Origin: Bacteroidia bacterium
GTDB taxonomy: Bacteria > Bacteroidota > Bacteroidia > Bacteroidales > Azobacteroidaceae
DNA length: 47,196 nucleotides
Direction of reading: 5' to 3'
Assembly (NCBI GenBank): GCA_025996815.1
Contig: BNTT01000008.1
Span: 1 to 47,196 of the forward strand
The position numbers and the translations under genes were made by a program. The notes under the pieces were generated by a model. That model was not told the origin of the DNA. It was given only the letters and a program-made list of their open reading frames with translations, and searched no databases. This document shows, piece by piece, positions 33,456 to 41,740 of the stretch. Position 1 is the first letter of the stretch, and each line of letters opens with the position of its first letter.

Positions 33456-34536
33456 GTTCTAAAATGCGGCTCAGTGCACTCAGCTTCGTAGTGAAGATGA
33501 ACGGATTTACATTGTCCAAACTTTCGTTTTCATTTTCAAAAGAGGCGAGATATTTTTCAAATGCGGCATTCCGCGCGAGGGTATCCGCAGGGTTGTCAGA
33601 TATATTGTCTAAATTAACAAATTTTTTATAATATTCTGCTGTCGGATAGTCTACATCCGGTGCTAATTCCTTTCGGTATTTCTCCGCAGCTTCTTCGTCG
33701 GTATAATCGTTTGCAAGCAAATGAGTTAGCATTATCAACTTTCTCACACCTTCTTGGGTCACTTCCTCATTCTCTCTGTGGAGGAGTTCAAAAAACAGTG
33801 TTTCTTGCTCTTTTTTGCTTAATTGGCGCACCTCATCAAGCAGGGCATCCGCCGCCGCACCTCCGACTTCATCATATTCATCGTCATACTCATCAAACTC
33901 ATCATCATCATACTCATCATCAAACTCATTGTCGTCATTATCATACCCGGCAACGTCTATAAAAATATGATAATTTCCTTCTCCTGCTGTTTTGTTCAAT
34001 TGGGCTATAATCTGTTTTGTCTTTGCCGGGCTTTCATATCCCGTATTGATATAAAAAGGCTTTCCATCTTCTTCTATGTGACCACATTCAACGGCTATCA
34101 GAGGAATCTCGTCGGTGTCTTCTTCCAGAAAAAATTGGGTGATTTGAGTAAAATCTCTATGCGGCTTAAAACCATATTCTTCAGCAAATTCGATGGCGGA
34201 ATAGATAATATTGTGCGCCAATGAATAAGAAAGCGTATCGTCTATTTCAATATCCTCTCCTATCTTCATTATCATTCCCTCCAACTCTTCGAGCGAAATG
34301 TTGAAGCGATATGAGGTATCTTTCACGCCAAGGCAGCCTAAATCAACCAAATAGACACAAAAAGTTACATTGTCATTGGCATGCTGTCGGGCAATAAAAA
34401 TATGAGCCAATCGACAATCGCTCCAATCTGCATTTATCCAACATTTATAGATGGGCAGATTGCGCGCTTTTTGGCGAATGTAATTTTCGGGACTTAACAA
34501 AATCTGTGCCTGTGCCTGTTTTCTTTTCTTTGCCAT
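33445..34536 (-). CDS. Conserved hypothetical protein with acidic insert
   Basis: 363 aa from the ATG at 34536 (MAKKRKQAQAQI); the frame is open to a TTG at 34545, but the ATG is preferred. The N-terminal ~190 residues form a compact domain (KARNLPIYKCWINADWSDCR, HIFIARQHANDNVTF) that I have seen in Bacteroidota proteins without assigned function. Residues about 200-230 are an Asp/Glu/Tyr-rich low-complexity stretch, followed by a helical C-terminal part (LSKKEQETLFFELLHREN). No catalytic motif is recognised. Its promoter is at 34563-34570. Confidence 0.65.
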   Translation of the reverse strand: MAKKRKQAQAQILLSPENYIRQKARNLPIYKCWINADWSDCRLAHIFIARQHANDNVTFCVYLVDLGCLGVKDTSYRFNISLEELEGMIMKIGEDIEIDDTLSYSLAHNIIYSAIEFAEEYGFKPHRDFTQITQFFLEEDTDEIPLIAVECGHIEEDGKPFYINTGYESPAKTKQIIAQLNKTAGEGNYHIFIDVAGYDNDDNEFDDEYDDDEFDEYDDEYDEVGGAAADALLDEVRQLSKKEQETLFFELLHRENEEVTQEGVRKLIMLTHLLANDYTDEEAAEKYRKELAPDVDYPTAEYYKKFVNLDNISDNPADTLARNAAFEKYLASFENENESLDNVNPFIFTTKLSALSRILEQKK

Positions 34537-34562
34537 AATAATCAATTATTAAAAATCACCGG

Positions 34563-34570
34563 CAAAGGTA
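34563..34570 (-). promoter_or_regulatory. -7 box of the acidic hypothetical gene
   Basis: TACCTTTG on the minus strand, 27 bases before the ATG at 34536. Confidence 0.55.
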
Positions 34571-34699
34571 CAAAATAGTTATGAATTAGGAGAGCATTAT
34601 TTGCACGCCCACAGTGCGTATTTCGGTAGATTTAAGAGTAATTAACTTTATTTAACCAAAAAAGAAGCAAAAATAGGGCGATTGCTTAAAAAAAATACA

Positions 34700-34707
34700 T
34701 ACCTTTG
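34700..34707 (+). promoter_or_regulatory. -7 box upstream of the 6S-like RNA
   Basis: TACCTTTG. Predicted transcription would start near 34712-34714, about 80 bases before the closing stem of the hairpin RNA. The stretch between contains a TTGC...GCAA / CTCG...CGAG hairpin and a minimal frame, ATG-AGA-AAA-TAG at 34772-34783. Confidence 0.5.
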
Positions 34708-34793
34708 CCGTCCGATATTTGCTCGAAGAGTGGGCGAATACGAGTGGCAACCCTTTAATATATAGGAGATTATGAGAAAATAGGTGCGATAAT

Positions 34794-34998
34794 GCGCACA
34801 TTTTAAATTGGAAAAAGCGTTTTAGCTATTACTTTTGTTCTCTGAGACTTAGACACTTTCAAGAACACTATCAAAAGTAAGAGTGATGACGTTCACGCCG
34901 GCGGCGTGGGCAACTCATTTTTTATTTGATAGTGTATATAGCCAGTCTAAGGGCTCAGAGAACAGATAGAGATATCCGAGTTTGTCTGCGCTTTTTTT
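34794..34998 (+). ncRNA. 6S-like long-hairpin RNA candidate
   Basis: About 200 nt folding into one long rod. The closing stem is GCGCA (34794-34798) with TGCGC (34987-34991), followed by seven T. The lower stem is GTTCTCTGAG (34837-34846) with CTCAGAGAAC (34954-34963), perfect. Next is TTAGAC/GTCTAA (34849-34854, 34945-34950), then a central bubble of 10 and 9 unpaired bases (34855-34864, 34936-34944). Above it ACACTATCAAA pairs with TTTGATAGTGT (34865-34875, 34925-34935), and the apical hairpin is CACGCC/GGCGTG. Length, one rod, central bubble and U-tail are the features of 6S RNA, which sequesters RNA polymerase by mimicking an open promoter. It could instead be a structured 5' leader of the downstream barrel gene. 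Confidence 0.55.
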
Positions 34999-35138
34999 AT
35001 GTGCGTGTGGTGAGGAAAGACAACAGTTGCCCAACAACTGATTAAAAGGGGGCAAGACACCTACGAAGCCTTTTTAGAGTAGGAATTAGTTTATAATTTT
35101 AATTGTCCGTATAAGGAACGGACGTAAAGCAAAAAAAA
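34999..35138 (+). promoter_or_regulatory. Leader region of the beta-barrel gene
   Basis: No -7 box of the TAnnTTTG type is visible between the RNA and the gene. A CAGTTG/CAACTG hairpin (35024-35040) is present, and GTCCGT/ACGGAC (35105-35123) closes a loop containing AAGGA, which could hold the ribosome-binding site about 20 bases before the ATG. Confidence 0.35.
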
Positions 35139-35723
35139 ATGAAAAAGTATGTATTATTAGTAGCAGCGATGGTCGTAGGAACTGTATCTGCAAGTGCGCA
35201 ATTCTTTGTTGGTGGGTCTTTGGACTATCGCTCGTATGGTCTATCGTCCACGTCCTCTTTGTCCTTTGTGCCTAAAGTTGGCTATGTCATAAGTGACAAG
35301 TTAGAAGTGGGAGCTCACATTAGCTATGAGTCAAATGACGAGGTACAAGATGTCCTCGACGACTATGGGTTCCCCAAAATGGACAGCGATGGACAAACAC
35401 AAACAACAACTGTGTCCGTAAGTACCACGGGGTTCGGTGCTTTTGGTCGTTACAAATTTCTTGAATCCGACAAATTGAGCCTTTGGGGGCAGGCTACCCT
35501 CGGTATGAAGTCTCCTGAAGGGATGTCTATTCTTAGTCTGAGTGCTGTTCCTGTGGTGAAATACGCCTTGACCGGCAAAATCAACTTGACCTCAACGGTA
35601 AACCTTTTGCACTTTAGCTACACATCAACATCGGTTAGTGGGGGCGGAGCAAGCTTCTCCGACATTACATTAGGAGCAGGAGGTGCAGCCCCAATCGCTA
35701 TCGGTATTGAATACAAATTTTAA
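35139..35723 (+). CDS. Small outer-membrane beta-barrel protein
   Basis: 194 aa. The signal peptide MKKYVLLVAAMVVGTVSASA is followed by QFFVGGSLDYRSYG and alternating amphipathic strands such as SLSFVPKVGYVISDKLEVGAHI; it ends GIEYKF, with the C-terminal Phe typical of barrel proteins. The pattern is that of the general OMP_b-brl/OmpA-like porin-fold families; no specific function is assignable. It is preceded by the 6S-like RNA region and followed by two hairpins. Confidence 0.75.
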   Translation: MKKYVLLVAAMVVGTVSASAQFFVGGSLDYRSYGLSSTSSLSFVPKVGYVISDKLEVGAHISYESNDEVQDVLDDYGFPKMDSDGQTQTTTVSVSTTGFGAFGRYKFLESDKLSLWGQATLGMKSPEGMSILSLSAVPVVKYALTGKINLTSTVNLLHFSYTSTSVSGGGASFSDITLGAGGAAPIAIGIEYKF

Positions 35724-35760
35724 AAGCAATATTGACCCCGATTATAAGAATGAATAAAAG

Positions 35761-35829
35761 AACTCCCGACTACGCGATGTAATCAGGAGTTTGACAAGGA
35801 TTGGTTGGGGAGGCATAAACCCAACCAAT
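35761..35829. terminator. Paired hairpins between convergent genes
   Basis: AACTCC (35761-35766) pairs with GGAGTT (35786-35791). Then ATTGGTTGGG (35800-35809) pairs perfectly with CCCAACCAAT (35820-35829), followed by the T-rich stretch TCTTTGCTGTTT. The second hairpin could serve both strands. Confidence 0.55.
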
Positions 35830-35843
35830 TCTTTGCTGTTTAA

Positions 35844-37064
35844 CTATTCATACCGCAACGCCGTAATCGGGTCGAGGGCTGCCGCTTTTTTGGCGGGATA
35901 CCAGCCGAAGAAGATGCCTATGGTGGCGCATACTATAAACGAGATGGCTATGGCGGTGATGCTGACCATAAAGCCCATATCCAACAAAAACAATGCCAAT
36001 GCCGATAGCAACAGCCCTACAATGATGCCAACGATGCCGCCCGCCAAACTCAATATCGCACTCTCAATCAGGAATTGGCGGAGGATGTCTTTGTTTTTTG
36101 CGCCCAACGACCGCCTCAGCCCTATCTCGCGTGTCCGTTCTGTTACGGTAACGTACATGATGTTCATGATGCCGATGCCGCCCACAATCAGCGAGATGGC
36201 GGCTATGGCTATCAAAAACGCTTGAAGCACAGCCATGATGGAGTTCATCATATCGAGTGCCTGTGTGAGCGAGATGACTTCAAAATCAGGGTCGCCGTCG
36301 GCGTTGAGTTTGTGCATTCGCAGCATGGTGGATTGCACCTCGCTCATTGCAGCGTCGGTGTCGGCTTCTGTGGTGGTGGTTGCCATAATCATGTGGATAT
36401 AATCAATGTTCAGCAGGCGTTTTTGCACCGTGGTGTAGGGTGCCAGAATGATGTCGTCGTAATCGTCGCCGGTGAAATTTTTCCCTTTTTCAGCAATCGT
36501 CCCAATGACCACCAAGGGCATCTTGCCGAAACGGACGGTTTTGCCCACCGGATTTTCGCCATTGGGGAACAGGCTTTTGATAACCGTTTGCCCAAGTATG
36601 CACACTTTGGCTGCCGTTTCCTCTTCCTGCACGGAAAACACCCTGCCCTTGTCAATCTTGGAATTGGAGATGCTCAGATAATCCACATTCGCCCCCATCA
36701 TAACACCGGGGCAGTTGTGCGAGCCACTCACTATCTGTTCCATAGCGGTCACGCAGGGCGTCACTTTGGTGATATGCCGTGCTTGCTTGCGGATGGCTTC
36801 CACATCTTTCATCTTCATATTTTTCATATTCTCGGTGCCCACCATAACGCCCATAACGTCTTTTCGGACATTGCTGACCATAATCAGATTGGTTCCAAAG
36901 CCGGAGACCTGATTGCGGATGAGTTCCGTAGAACTTTGTCCGAGACTGACCATCAGCACCACCGATGAGATGCCGATGATGATGCCGAGCATCGTTAGCA
37001 CGGCGCGTTTTTTATTCAGCAGCAGGGCTTGCCATGCAATTTTGATGAGATTTTTTGTTTTCAT
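35844..37064 (-). CDS. MacB-like ABC transporter permease
   Basis: 406 aa. One transmembrane helix near the N-terminus (AVLTMLGIIIGISSVVLMVSL) is followed by a large periplasmic domain and three C-terminal helices (AFLIAIAAISLIVGGIGIMN, then MYVTVTERTREIGLRRSLGA, LAGGIVGIIVGLLLSALAL and ITAIAISFIVCATIGIFFGW). This is the MacB/FtsX topology without a fused ATPase. It belongs with the ATPase at 38528-39256 and the adaptor at 39265-40305 as a tripartite efflux or mechanotransmission system, but a divergently oriented AAA/DUF4143 gene separates it from them. Confidence 0.88.
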   Translation of the reverse strand: MKTKNLIKIAWQALLLNKKRAVLTMLGIIIGISSVVLMVSLGQSSTELIRNQVSGFGTNLIMVSNVRKDVMGVMVGTENMKNMKMKDVEAIRKQARHITKVTPCVTAMEQIVSGSHNCPGVMMGANVDYLSISNSKIDKGRVFSVQEEETAAKVCILGQTVIKSLFPNGENPVGKTVRFGKMPLVVIGTIAEKGKNFTGDDYDDIILAPYTTVQKRLLNIDYIHMIMATTTTEADTDAAMSEVQSTMLRMHKLNADGDPDFEVISLTQALDMMNSIMAVLQAFLIAIAAISLIVGGIGIMNIMYVTVTERTREIGLRRSLGAKNKDILRQFLIESAILSLAGGIVGIIVGLLLSALALFLLDMGFMVSITAIAISFIVCATIGIFFGWYPAKKAAALDPITALRYE

Positions 37065-37096
37065 TGCGTTTATTTTTTAATTGTTCTTCTTAATGT

Positions 37097-37128
37097 TGAA
37101 GACAAATGAGGCTGGAAAATATTTTAAT
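37097..37128. repeat. Leader repeat upstream of the permease gene
   Basis: 32 bases (TGAAGACAAATGAGGC ... ATATTTTAAT) that match 40349-40380 with two differences. Each copy lies 30-45 bases upstream of a minus-strand transporter gene. Confidence 0.7.
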
Positions 37129-37154
37129 TTTGCTTATGTGTGTGGAAAAAAGTG

Positions 37155-37162
37155 TATCTTTG
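37155..37162 (+). promoter_or_regulatory. -7 box of the AAA/DUF4143 gene
   Basis: TATCTTTG in a 17-base context identical to that at 5239-5255. Confidence 0.55.
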
Positions 37163-37215
37163 CAGCGTAATTTTGAGAGAAAAATGTAAAATAAACATCT
37201 AAAATCGAGAGAAAA

Positions 37216-38517
37216 ATGTATAGAACGCAATTTAAACAGTTGTTACAGTGGAAATTAGATAAAAATAAAAAGCCACTCGTATTTTTAGGGGCAAGACAGG
37301 TAGGTAAAACTTATCTCATAAAAGAATTTGGCAACAAAGAATATCGCCAAATGGTGTATGTCAATTTTGATGATAAGAATGCGCCCCAAAATATGTTTTT
37401 GCAAAATTTTGATATTCAGCGCATTATCACAGAACTTGAATTTTATTCGGGTTTGAAAATCACGCCTGAAGATACATTGATTGTTTTCGATGAAATTCAA
37501 TCGGCGGAACAAGGGATTACTTCGTTAAAATATTTTAACGAAAATGCACCTGAATATCAAATAATTGCCGCCGGTTCGTTGCTTGGTATAAATATTCACC
37601 CCGGAGAGTCGTTTCCTGTAGGTAAAGTTAGCTATTTGCAACTTAACCCGATGTCATTTTACGAGTTTTTGCTTGCAATGGGCGAAGAAAACGGATTAGC
37701 TCGCATTTTACGCGAAAAACGGTGGGACTATTTACCCTCTTTTGCCGAAAAGTTTAAGGAATTTCTCCGCTACTATTTCTACATTGGCGGAATGCCCGAA
37801 GTCGTATCCGTTTTTGCGCAGGACAGAGATTGGCTAAAAGCGCGAAAAATTCAAAACGAAATATTGAAAAATTATCAGAATGACTTCTCAAAACACGCGC
37901 CAAAAGAAATTCTGCCGCGTATAAATATGGTTTGGGAAAACATTCCGGCGCAGTTGGCAAAAGAAAACAAAAAGTTTATTTATGGCATAATTAAGGAAGG
38001 TGCGCGGGCAAAGGACTTTGAATTGGCTATTCAGTGGCTTGTGGATGCCGGCTTGCTGCACAAAATTTACAGCGTTACCAAACCTGCTTTGCCTTTGGTT
38101 GCCTTTCAATATTTGTCGGCTTTCAAACTCTATTTGGGTGATGTGGGTTTGCTTGCCGCAATGTCGAAACTGAATGCCAAAACCTTGCTCAATGGCGATG
38201 CTTTTTTTACCGAGTTTAAGGGAGCTTTAGCAGAACAGTTTGTTTATCAGCAACTTTCGCTGAATGAAAATTTGTCAATCAATTATTTTCCCTTTGAAAA
38301 CAGCAAATACGAACTTGATTTTTTAATTCAAACCGAAGATGACGCAATAATTCCCGTTGAGGTGAAATCGGGGACAAATCTTAAAGCCCACAGTTTTAAA
38401 CTTTTTTGCGAAAAATACAAACCACAAACCGCCATTCGCACATCTTTGTCCGATTTCCGCCAAGAATCGTGGATGACGAATGTGCCGCTTTATATTATTG
38501 GGAATTATTTTGTTTGA
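37216..38517 (+). CDS. AAA_14/DUF4143 ATPase
   Basis: 433 aa. Walker A GARQVGKTYLIKEFG starts near residue 26, Walker B TLIVFDEIQ near 95, and a sensor-like IIAAGSLLGI follows. The C-terminal DUF4143 part has the features LYLGDVGLLAAM, KGALAEQFVYQQL and a PD-(D/E)XK-like core (YELDFLI ... PVEVKSG). The family is common in mobile and accessory DNA; its role is unknown. It is AT-rich and oriented opposite to the efflux operon it interrupts, so it was probably inserted. An ATG-TAA element with the same ribosome-binding context precedes it at 37184. Confidence 0.88.
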   Translation: MYRTQFKQLLQWKLDKNKKPLVFLGARQVGKTYLIKEFGNKEYRQMVYVNFDDKNAPQNMFLQNFDIQRIITELEFYSGLKITPEDTLIVFDEIQSAEQGITSLKYFNENAPEYQIIAAGSLLGINIHPGESFPVGKVSYLQLNPMSFYEFLLAMGEENGLARILREKRWDYLPSFAEKFKEFLRYYFYIGGMPEVVSVFAQDRDWLKARKIQNEILKNYQNDFSKHAPKEILPRINMVWENIPAQLAKENKKFIYGIIKEGARAKDFELAIQWLVDAGLLHKIYSVTKPALPLVAFQYLSAFKLYLGDVGLLAAMSKLNAKTLLNGDAFFTEFKGALAEQFVYQQLSLNENLSINYFPFENSKYELDFLIQTEDDAIIPVEVKSGTNLKAHSFKLFCEKYKPQTAIRTSLSDFRQESWMTNVPLYIIGNYFV

Positions 38518-38527
38518 ATAGATGCTT

Positions 38528-39256
38528 TCAGCCCGGCAGTGCTTCCAGCATCCGGCGAGCCGATTGGGTTTCAACCGGGGCATCATTCACGATGTTCCCG
38601 TCGTGCAGCAGAATGGTGCGCTCTGTGAAGGTGGCGATATCCGGCTCGTGAGTAACAAAGACGATGCTTTTCCCTTTGGCGTGGAGTTCTTGAAACAGGC
38701 ACATTATCTCGTAAGAGGTGCGCGTGTCGAGGTTTCCGGTGGCTTCGTCGGCGAGCAGCATCACCGGGTCTGCGGCAAGGGCGCGGGCAATGGCGACCCG
38801 TTGTTGCTGCCCTCCGGACATTTGGTTGGGCGAATGGCGCATACGCTCTTTCAATCCCACTTGCAGCAATGCCTGTTCGGCGCGTTCGTGGCGTTGTTTG
38901 TCAGACACTGTGTTGTTGTAAAGCAGGGGCAGTTCCACCTGTTCCAATGCCGATGTGCGTGGCAGGAGGCTGTAGTTTTGGAACACAAAGCCGATTTTGC
39001 GGTTGCGTATGGTGGACAATTCGTCTTCCGAGAGGTCTTTCACCGAAATACCGTCAATCCGGTATTCGCCGGCATTGGGTCGGTCGAGGCATCCGAGGAT
39101 GTTCAGGAGGGTCGATTTCCCGCTGCCGCTCGTCCCCATAATGCTGACAAATTCGCCTTCGTTGATGCCAAAGGATATGCCTTTGAGTGCCTGCACTTTC
39201 TCGCCGCCCACCTCAAATGACCGGCAGAGGTTTTCTATTTTAATTATTGATTTCAT
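38528..39256 (-). CDS. ABC transporter ATP-binding protein (MacB/LolD type)
   Basis: 242 aa. Walker A is [15 protein letters not shown] near residue 39. It has the MacB/LolD-type features [12 protein letters not shown] and [25 protein letters not shown], signature [15 protein letters not shown], Walker [14 protein letters not shown] and H-loop FVTHEPD. It powers the separate permease at 35844-37064. The start lies 8 bases after the adaptor gene stop, so the two are translated from one transcript. Confidence 0.92.
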   Translation of the reverse strand: MKSIIKIENLCRSFEVGGEKVQALKGISFGINEGEFVSIMGTSGSGKSTLLNILGCLDRPNAGEYRIDGISVKDLSEDELSTIRNRKIGFVFQNYSLLPRTSALEQVELPLLYNNTVSDKQRHERAEQALLQVGLKERMRHSPNQMSGGQQQRVAIARALAADPVMLLADEATGNLDTRTSYEIMCLFQELHAKGKSIVFVTHEPDIATFTERTILLHDGNIVNDAPVETQSARRMLEALPG

Positions 39257-39264
39257 ATCTGCTT

Positions 39265-40305
39265 TTATTTCTTTTTACCTGTATTATAAGACTTTACTAC
39301 GCCTTCGCCTTCGCGGATACCCGATTGGACGATGATGTTGATGCCATCGTTGATGCCGGTTTCAATCGCGCGTTGCTCCGCCTTGCCGTTCATCGCAATC
39401 ATCACGGAGCGGCGGTCGGCAGACAGTGCCTCAATCGGTATTGTAATCCCCTTTTGCACGTCCACTTCCACCGAGATATTTGCCGTCATACCGGGGAAAA
39501 GTTTGCCTTCGAGGTTAGGGGCATCCACAATCACGGTGTATGTAACCACTCCGTTGGTCACTTTCGGCTGAAGGCGTATCTGACTGACCGTTCCCTCGAA
39601 CGTGAGGTCGGTGTAGGCATCCACCGCAAAAGAGACCCGCTGCCCAAGTTTCACCTTTCCCATATCAGCTTCGTCCACGTCGGCTTCCACCTGCATTTTG
39701 GTGAGGTCTTTGGCGATGGTGAACAAGGTGGGGGTGGCAAACATCGCCGCCACGGTCTGACCGGTATTCACCGCCCGATGGAGCACCACGCCGTCGATGG
39801 GCGAGTAGATGTAGGCGTAGGACAAGTCCACCTTTGCCTGATGGTAGGTGGCGCGGGCATTGTCCAGCGTTGTCTGCGCCTGCGTCAGCTTGTTGGTCGC
39901 CTCCTCGTAACTCGCTTTTGTGGCGGCATTGCCCTCATAGAGTTGCTTGGTGCGTTCAAAAACCGACCGCGCATAGTCCAGCTCGCTCTGTGCGCTGTGC
40001 AGCGAGGCGGTAGCCTGATTAAGTTTCTCCTGCAAGGTGAGTTTGTCCAACTCGGCGAGCAGTTGTCCTTTTTTCACATGCGCATTGAAATCCGTGTAGA
40101 TTTTCTCAATCACGCCCGACACCTGCGTGCCCACCTCCACCACTTCCACCGGCTGAATATACCCGGTAGCCGTAACGCTGATTTCCACCACGCCCTCTTC
40201 GGCAGCAAACGTATCCATCTGCCCCTCTTTCGAGCCACAACTCATCCCAATCACCGCCGGCATAATCCCTGCCAACCCAATAATGATACCTTTCTTTGTC
40301 TTCAT
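39265..40305 (-). CDS. MacA/HlyD-type periplasmic adaptor lipoprotein
   Basis: 346 aa. The signal has lipobox GMSC (Cys about residue 23). The membrane-fusion layout is clear: an N-terminal barrel/lipoyl half (VVEVGTQVSGVIEKIYTDFN), a coiled-coil hairpin of alternating heptads (residues about 85-160, TLQEKLNQATASLHSAQSEL ...), the second lipoyl half (IYSPIDGVVLHRAVNTGQTV) and a beta-barrel (VDVQKGITIPIEAL). It links the ABC exporter to an outer-membrane channel. No TolC-like gene is present in the cluster; the small barrel upstream is not TolC. Confidence 0.9.
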   Translation of the reverse strand: MKTKKGIIIGLAGIMPAVIGMSCGSKEGQMDTFAAEEGVVEISVTATGYIQPVEVVEVGTQVSGVIEKIYTDFNAHVKKGQLLAELDKLTLQEKLNQATASLHSAQSELDYARSVFERTKQLYEGNAATKASYEEATNKLTQAQTTLDNARATYHQAKVDLSYAYIYSPIDGVVLHRAVNTGQTVAAMFATPTLFTIAKDLTKMQVEADVDEADMGKVKLGQRVSFAVDAYTDLTFEGTVSQIRLQPKVTNGVVTYTVIVDAPNLEGKLFPGMTANISVEVDVQKGITIPIEALSADRRSVMIAMNGKAEQRAIETGINDGINIIVQSGIREGEGVVKSYNTGKKK

Positions 40306-40348
40306 AACTTTTAACTTTTAATTTTTAATTGTAAATGTTCTCTACTGA

Positions 40349-40380
40349 TGAAGACAAATGAGGCGGGGAAATATTTTAAT
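40349..40380. repeat. Leader repeat upstream of the adaptor gene
   Basis: 32 bases matching 37097-37128 with two differences. The last five bases overlap the stop region of the barrel gene at 40376. Confidence 0.7.
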
Positions 40381-40960
40381 AAGGGGACAATGCTCGCGGC
40401 AAAAATCTAAAAATACTCCGTATATCTTCAAAGAGCGTAAATCGGTATCCCACCCCGATGCTTGCCGCTTGCAACTTCATTGCCGCGTTGGCTGCATGGG
40501 CGGGTGCCCAATCGAAAAAACGCCTTTTGTAGGAGATATTCACAAAAAAGCCGTTGGCAAATTCGTAGCCGGCAATCACAGCCCCGCCAATCGCCCAATT
40601 TTTTGCCTGCAAACCATAATCGGCGTAACTTCCCGCGCCCCCAAAGCCCTTTCCGGAACCCATTTTTCGATGCCCCACAACGTATATAGGCACTTCCAAG
40701 CCCCAATATTTAACATTTTGGGATGCGCTGTAATGCAGGTGAAACTCGGTTTGCAGCGCAATGTGTTTGCTGATTTCCAATTTGTCTGAATTGCTCAGCG
40801 ATGCGCCAAAGCCCGTTTCATTTTTGCCCGCCACGGTAAAATCCGACACAACGGCATTTGCCGCAAAGCCCTTGCTAAACGCAAATTTCATTTGTGCATT
40901 AGCTTCTGCAACGCCAATCATTGACAGCGTTGCTAATAATACGATACTGTTTTTTTTCAT
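40376..40960 (-). CDS. Outer-membrane beta-barrel protein in the TetR-controlled cluster
   Basis: 194 aa from the ATG at 40960 (MKKNSIVLLATLSMIGVAEA); the longer frame to 41020 lacks a signal-peptide start and overlaps the upstream gene, so the shorter one is preferred. The signal peptide is followed by QMKFAFSKGFAANAVV and barrel-like strands (GYEFANGFFVNISYKRRFF, ASIGVGYRFTLFEDIRS). It is not TolC-like (no long helices). It starts 8 bases after the membrane-protein gene and precedes the adaptor, so it probably shares their regulation. Confidence 0.65.
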   Translation of the reverse strand: MKKNSIVLLATLSMIGVAEANAQMKFAFSKGFAANAVVSDFTVAGKNETGFGASLSNSDKLEISKHIALQTEFHLHYSASQNVKYWGLEVPIYVVGHRKMGSGKGFGGAGSYADYGLQAKNWAIGGAVIAGYEFANGFFVNISYKRRFFDWAPAHAANAAMKLQAASIGVGYRFTLFEDIRSIFRFLPRALSPY

Positions 40961-40967
40961 TTTTTCT

Positions 40968-41669
40968 TTATTTTTTATTAAACAATTGATTGATTCGAGG
41001 TTGGATAATCCAGATTCCAACAGGCAAAATCCAGATTAAGAAAAATTCCTGGGCAAAATCGCGAAATTTCACCGGTCGTTGTAACTCAGCTGTTTTCAAC
41101 GCTTTAGCAATGAAGTAGAAGCAGTAGAAAATGCAGAAGGCAGAGCATACATACAAGAAACCGAGCAAGTAGGACATTGCAAAATGTGCCATCAGGTTTA
41201 CCACAACAGCAGATAACGGTTGTGCACTCACCAACAGAAATGCGCAAGTGGTCGAAAAATTCTGCGGGACGATGAAAAAACGACCAAGCGGTTCACTGTT
41301 CCAAAATCCGGCAATTAAATCCGACAGCCAGATAGACGTAACCACCTTAAATACTGCCGGAAAAAGCAGGCAAAACCAAAACCCCGTGAGGCTCATTTTT
41401 GCCGTCGGCGGAAGTTTTTTGTGGAGACACACCGCCATTGCGGAAAACCACACGGCGAGCAAACCGATAGTCACCGCCGTCAGGCACGGAAGCACGGCAA
41501 GCATTTTTGCCACGTAATTGTGCCCGATGTCTATCAGACCGGCGATTGAAACTGCTGTCAGGCTGCTATTTGCGACTACCTGACAAAAAACGGCAAGCGG
41601 GGCAATCACCGGGACGCCCATTAAAATTGCAAATACTTGCCAATGTTTGAAACTCATTAATTTAACCAT
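40968..41669 (-). CDS. Integral membrane protein, first gene after tetR
   Basis: 233 aa, with about six hydrophobic segments (for example WQVFAILMGVPVIAPLAVFC, LAVLPCLTAVTIGLLAVWF, FWFCLLFPAVFKVVTSIWL and FLYVCSAFCIFYCFYFIAKA). I do not recognise the family. It is the first gene downstream of the palindrome at 41705-41726 and 8 bases ahead of the barrel gene, so it is likely the TetR-regulated leading gene of the efflux operon. It may start at the internal Met5. Confidence 0.55.
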   Translation of the reverse strand: MVKLMSFKHWQVFAILMGVPVIAPLAVFCQVVANSSLTAVSIAGLIDIGHNYVAKMLAVLPCLTAVTIGLLAVWFSAMAVCLHKKLPPTAKMSLTGFWFCLLFPAVFKVVTSIWLSDLIAGFWNSEPLGRFFIVPQNFSTTCAFLLVSAQPLSAVVVNLMAHFAMSYLLGFLYVCSAFCIFYCFYFIAKALKTAELQRPVKFRDFAQEFFLIWILPVGIWIIQPRINQLFNKK

Positions 41670-41704
41670 TTTATTTATTTTTTAAAATTATTATTATTCT
41701 TTAA

Positions 41705-41726
41705 AAACAGAGCAAACACTCTGTTT
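41705..41726. promoter_or_regulatory. Probable TetR operator 1
   Basis: AAACAGAG, six bases, CTCTGTTT: a perfect 8-bp inverted repeat between tetR and the membrane-protein gene. The same half-site CAGAG-N6-CTCTG occurs at 42337-42352. Confidence 0.65.
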
Positions 41727-41740
41727 GTGCTAAAAAAAAA

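Noticed and set aside
33823..34224. Plus-strand ORF rich in Ile and His opposite the acidic hypothetical gene
   Set aside because: It is the antisense reading of the Asp/Glu-rich stretch and has no independent support.
34794..34998. Alternative identity as SRP RNA or tmRNA
   Set aside because: There is no GGAA-type SRP tetraloop motif, no tRNA-like ends and no tag-peptide frame; the bubble-bearing single rod fits 6S better.
34999..35040. Sequence TGAGGAAAGACAAC resembling the conserved GAGGAAAGTCC of RNase P RNA
   Set aside because: The rest of the RNase P core (including ACAGAA and the P4 partner) is missing; the match stops after about nine bases.
40961..41020. N-terminal extension of the barrel gene
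   Set aside because: It would overlap the upstream membrane-protein gene and hide the clear signal peptide starting at 40960.
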